Source: Anaspis maculata (lineage: Eukaryota > Arthropoda > Insecta > Coleoptera > Scraptiidae). From it: a stretch of DNA of 64,000 nt. The notes beneath the pieces are model-generated. The model was given only the letters and a program-made list of their open reading frames with translations, ran no database searches and was not told where the DNA came from. Shown piece after piece: positions 61,370-64,000 of the stretch (positions within the stretch are counted from its first letter, which is position 1; each line of letters opens with the position of its first letter). The stretch is from assembly GCA_949128115.1 (NCBI GenBank), contig OX421968.1:8804001-8868000 (forward strand). Reading direction: 5' to 3'. A program made the position numbers and the translations under genes.

Positions 61370-61755
61370 AATATGGCGGCCAAAGTATCGACAGAATCAT
61401 GAAATTCGGCTTGAAAATCAAAATGATCGTACTAGACAAGGGTAAGTTCCAAGTTTCATGAAAATCGTTCCACTAACAAAAGATTTCAATATGGCGGCCA
61501 AGATGGCGGCAGAATTATGAAACTCAGCTTGAAAATAGGAATGATCGTACGAGACAAGCGTAACTCTCAAGTTTCATGAAAATCTTTCCACTTATAAGAG
61601 ATTTCAATATGGCGGCCAAGATGGTGGGGCAATCATAAAATTTGGCTTGAAAATAAGAATGATCATACTAGACAAGGGTGAGTTTCAAGTTTCATGACAA
61701 TCGTTCCACTAATAAGAAATTTCAATATGGCAGCCAAGATGGCGGCCGAATTATG
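61370..61755. repeat. Tandem repeat of about 118 bp in copy F
   Basis: CAATATGGCGGCCAA recurs near 61,369, 61,488, 61,605 and 61,723. The same words occur in copy A near 5,530-5,665 in reverse, so these copies belong to one subfamily. Confidence 0.8.
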
Positions 61756-62032
61756 AAAGCTATTCTGCCTATTTGGTCCTTGAGAACCTAAGCTATCCAC
61801 CGGATAAAGTTCAATCTTCAAGGGCTGTAGCTTTAGTTCCCGAGAAGTTCAACTTCATCGAAGTGCACAGGAGATCTCTGTTTTTTGAGAATAATGATAA
61901 CGATGTATGAATAACAAAAATAGTGCCCATTGGCCACCCTTGGAGACATCAGCTATTAATCGGAAAAAAGTTCCAAGACTCTTGTTTCAATTCTCGAGAA
62001 GGAGTACAGCGTCTTAATTTCTGCACGGACTC

Positions 62033-62033
62033 G

Positions 62034-62080
<47 letters not shown>
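62033..62080. repeat. (GACA)n microsatellite
   Basis: An uninterrupted run of GACA units, close to 12 copies, between GGACTCG and AACCGGCC. The open frames on both strands through it are artefacts of the repeat. Confidence 0.9.
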
Positions 62081-62084
<4 letters not shown>

Positions 62085-63688
62085 CGGCCACATAAGCGTC
62101 ATTCTGTTACTTATATAAAAAAATGTGCTCCAACTGATTACGACCTCCTGAACACGAATATCGGGTTCACTTTTGAATTGGAACATTTCTTTTTTATCGA
62201 AAAACCGGAAAAATGGTAGCCTTGTCACATGATTTTTAGTGATACCTACCTACTTTTTTTTTGTTATTGAGCGAACATGTTTCGTAATTTGAGTGCCATT
62301 ATCCTTCAGGTACCTAGTATTGGCTATTTCAAAATGTTCAATTACTATTTCGGCACGTCTGATTTTAAATTTGTAGGGTCGTGTAATATGCGCCGAGCCG
62401 TGGCTTTGCGGCCGTTTTCAAAAATCGATAACAATTGACCTAACGGTCGGATCGAAGTGGGGTTTTTGTCAAAAGAAAGTTCAAATTGTTCTCTAAATAT
62501 AATGCCGTACATGCAGTGATGTATTTCATTAAGAAATTGTAGTTGCCTGCATATCGCAACTTTCTACATCTTACCGCGAATGCCAGCACTTGATCGGCGA
62601 AGCCGCCCTACACCAAAATGTTATTTTTGTAATTGTTCATGATTATTTCGGCAACATTTTTCTTGATTCGCGTACCAAGGCCATGAGCTACCCATTCGAG
62701 TTGAAATATTTTCTGTATTGAATTTCGTTTTGTTCGGAGGAAAGGATATCAAGCACCAGCAAGCAACGAATAAATCATTTGCGGCCGAGCCGTAGTTTCG
62801 GAGTCATGTTCAAAAATTAATAACTACTAATCGGCACCCCGCACCGATGTGAAATTTTCATTAAAATAAAGTTCAAATCATCCTCTAAATATAACTCCGC
62901 ATATGTATTATGGTAAAATGATAAGATCGGGTACTTCCTCGCATGTGATAACTTTCGAGATCAGGCCGGCTTCTGAAATGCAGCATTCAACGGCGATGCC
63001 GCGTCACACTAAATTGTTATTATTGTCATTGTTTATTATTATTTCGTCAAGATTTTTCTTGGTTCGGGATACAAGGTCATGAGCTACCCAATGGAGTAAA
63101 AATTTTTCGCAAAAACCTTTTCGTCTAGGACTAGATGCGGGGACGGACGGACGGACGGACGGACGGACGGACGGACAAAGCGAGGACAAAAGCGCCTTCC
63201 CGTTTGGAGAAGTGCGCTAAAAATGCAACTTTTACAATTTCCATTGATTGTCATATTTCCTTAAACATTTAGAAACTCTCAACTCAAACTGTGCAACAGT
63301 TACTTTGCAGAATGCTGCCACCCCCACACGCTGCCCTCAAAGTAAGAGATAAATGGAAAACATGAACCCGAAGACATAGCGATCTAATTCTTTCGCTATA
63401 TGGATAGCCGACTAAAAATGGGAAAGAATAAACTACTGCTGATTAGTCGCCGCTCCCAGCTCCCGCCCTCAAACAAAAAAATATATTGATGAGTGGAAGA
63501 ATTTTTATTCAAATCTATTTCATTGGCAAATACCCCATTCTGATAACACAATATCACAATGAGTTTCGAGTGAAGAAAGTGGGCAAGGAATGGTGTTTCT
63601 CCTTCAACCAAATTTCTTTACGTTCACAATATGCCTCTTTGAGAAAATGCGCTACTGAGACTCACGCACGTGAAGGCATACTCACTTG

Positions 63689-64000
63689 TTTTACATTTTC
63701 AGCGTCATGAATTTTTTCATCATTTCATCTACGAGTACACACCTACACACTTAGTCAATTTGAGATAGAATTAATTGAGCGTAATAAATCGCGGATTCCT
63801 AAAATGGAAATTAAGATAAGCACAGCAAAAATAAAATAAATCGGGATCATGTGCAGTGTTGTCGAATAATTTTATCGATTACCGAAATTGGGAGCTCGGT
63901 TGAAAAGCCAGAATTAATCTCAAAGAATCGGGATCAACTCTCGTTATTCTCCTTGATTTTTATGTGTTGGGCAACCTTTTATTGAAGTCAATTCCAATGT
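63689..64000. other. Right edge of window, nothing recognised
   Basis: AT-rich sequence without a recognisable gene or element end. Confidence 0.35.

Larger units (their letters stand above)
61257..63221 (-). mobile_element. HINE-like copy F, nested inside copy E
   Basis: Reverse orientation: 5' end TTAGCGCACTTCTCC at the right, (CCGT)n at 63,139-63,174 (plus strand GGAC), and 3' end with the GCCTCATG/CATGAGGC hairpin and CTTG at 61,257. Deleting it restores CGCCCCTAAACAAAA joined to AAATGCAAC, matching the intact unit near 52,686. The interior includes a 118-bp array (61,370-61,740), a (GACA)n tract (62,033-62,080) and a duplicated block of about 410 bp (62,230-63,070). Confidence 0.75.
59509..63688 (+). 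mobile_element. HINE-like copy E, host of a nested HINE
   Basis: It begins TAGCGCATTTTCCATCTTG, with a long (CCGT)n/(CCCT) tract at 59,554-59,629. It ends GAAAATGCGCT at 63,643-63,653, the TCACG/CGTGA hairpin and ACTTG at 63,688. The 11-base sub-terminal repeat AGCGCATTTTC / GAAAATGCGCT is exact. The 260-270-bp array is interrupted at 61,257-63,221 by copy F. Confidence 0.7.

Overview
This is a window of eukaryotic nuclear DNA, almost certainly from an insect. It is AT-rich, has split genes with phase-matched introns, and is packed with transposon remnants. The clearest gene is an insect-type lipophorin receptor (LpR, of the LDLR/VLDLR family). I cannot fix the order or species from the sequence alone.

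Layout. Positions 1-11,950 are repeats: several TA-flanked inverted-repeat elements, some of them back to back, with two Helentron-like (HINE) insertions. At 13,525-14,220 (+) lies the last coding exon of a TBC1D22-type Rab GAP; the rest of that gene is not visible. LpR fills 21,870-56,294 on the minus strand, so the two genes converge. I could assemble LpR completely as 12 coding exons giving 838 residues: signal peptide, seven LDLa repeats, two EGF modules, a YWTD beta-propeller, a third EGF, a short Thr/Ser-rich stalk, one membrane helix and an FDNPVY tail. All splice phases agree. Its first intron is 21.4 kb and its ninth 6.0 kb; these two and intron 4 hold most of the repeats in the gene. 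Positions 56,295-64,000 are LpR upstream sequence followed by more MITEs and a nested pair of HINE elements.

The unusual content is the repeat landscape. Many elements are foldbacks with arms of about 100-560 bp, often inserted into one another. Several keep exact target-site duplications: 9 bp for a Foldback-like element at 48,177-50,929 and for a palindromic MITE at 40,304-40,920, 8 bp for two hAT-type elements, TTAA for one MITE, TAA for a nested MITE, and TA for many. One locus (41,128-43,742) is nested about five deep. A family with AGCGCA sub-terminal inverted repeats, a (CCGT)n microsatellite, long internal tandem repeats and a 3' hairpin matches the published layout of non-autonomous Helentrons (HINE/DINE-1-like). 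No complete transposase, reverse transcriptase or Rep/helicase gene was found, so all of these look non-autonomous or decayed.

The two genes have no evident functional link. LpR takes up lipoprotein at the cell surface by clathrin-dependent endocytosis, and TBC1D22 proteins act on Rab-controlled membrane traffic. No tRNA or rRNA gene and no CRISPR array was seen; one tRNA-derived SINE is present.
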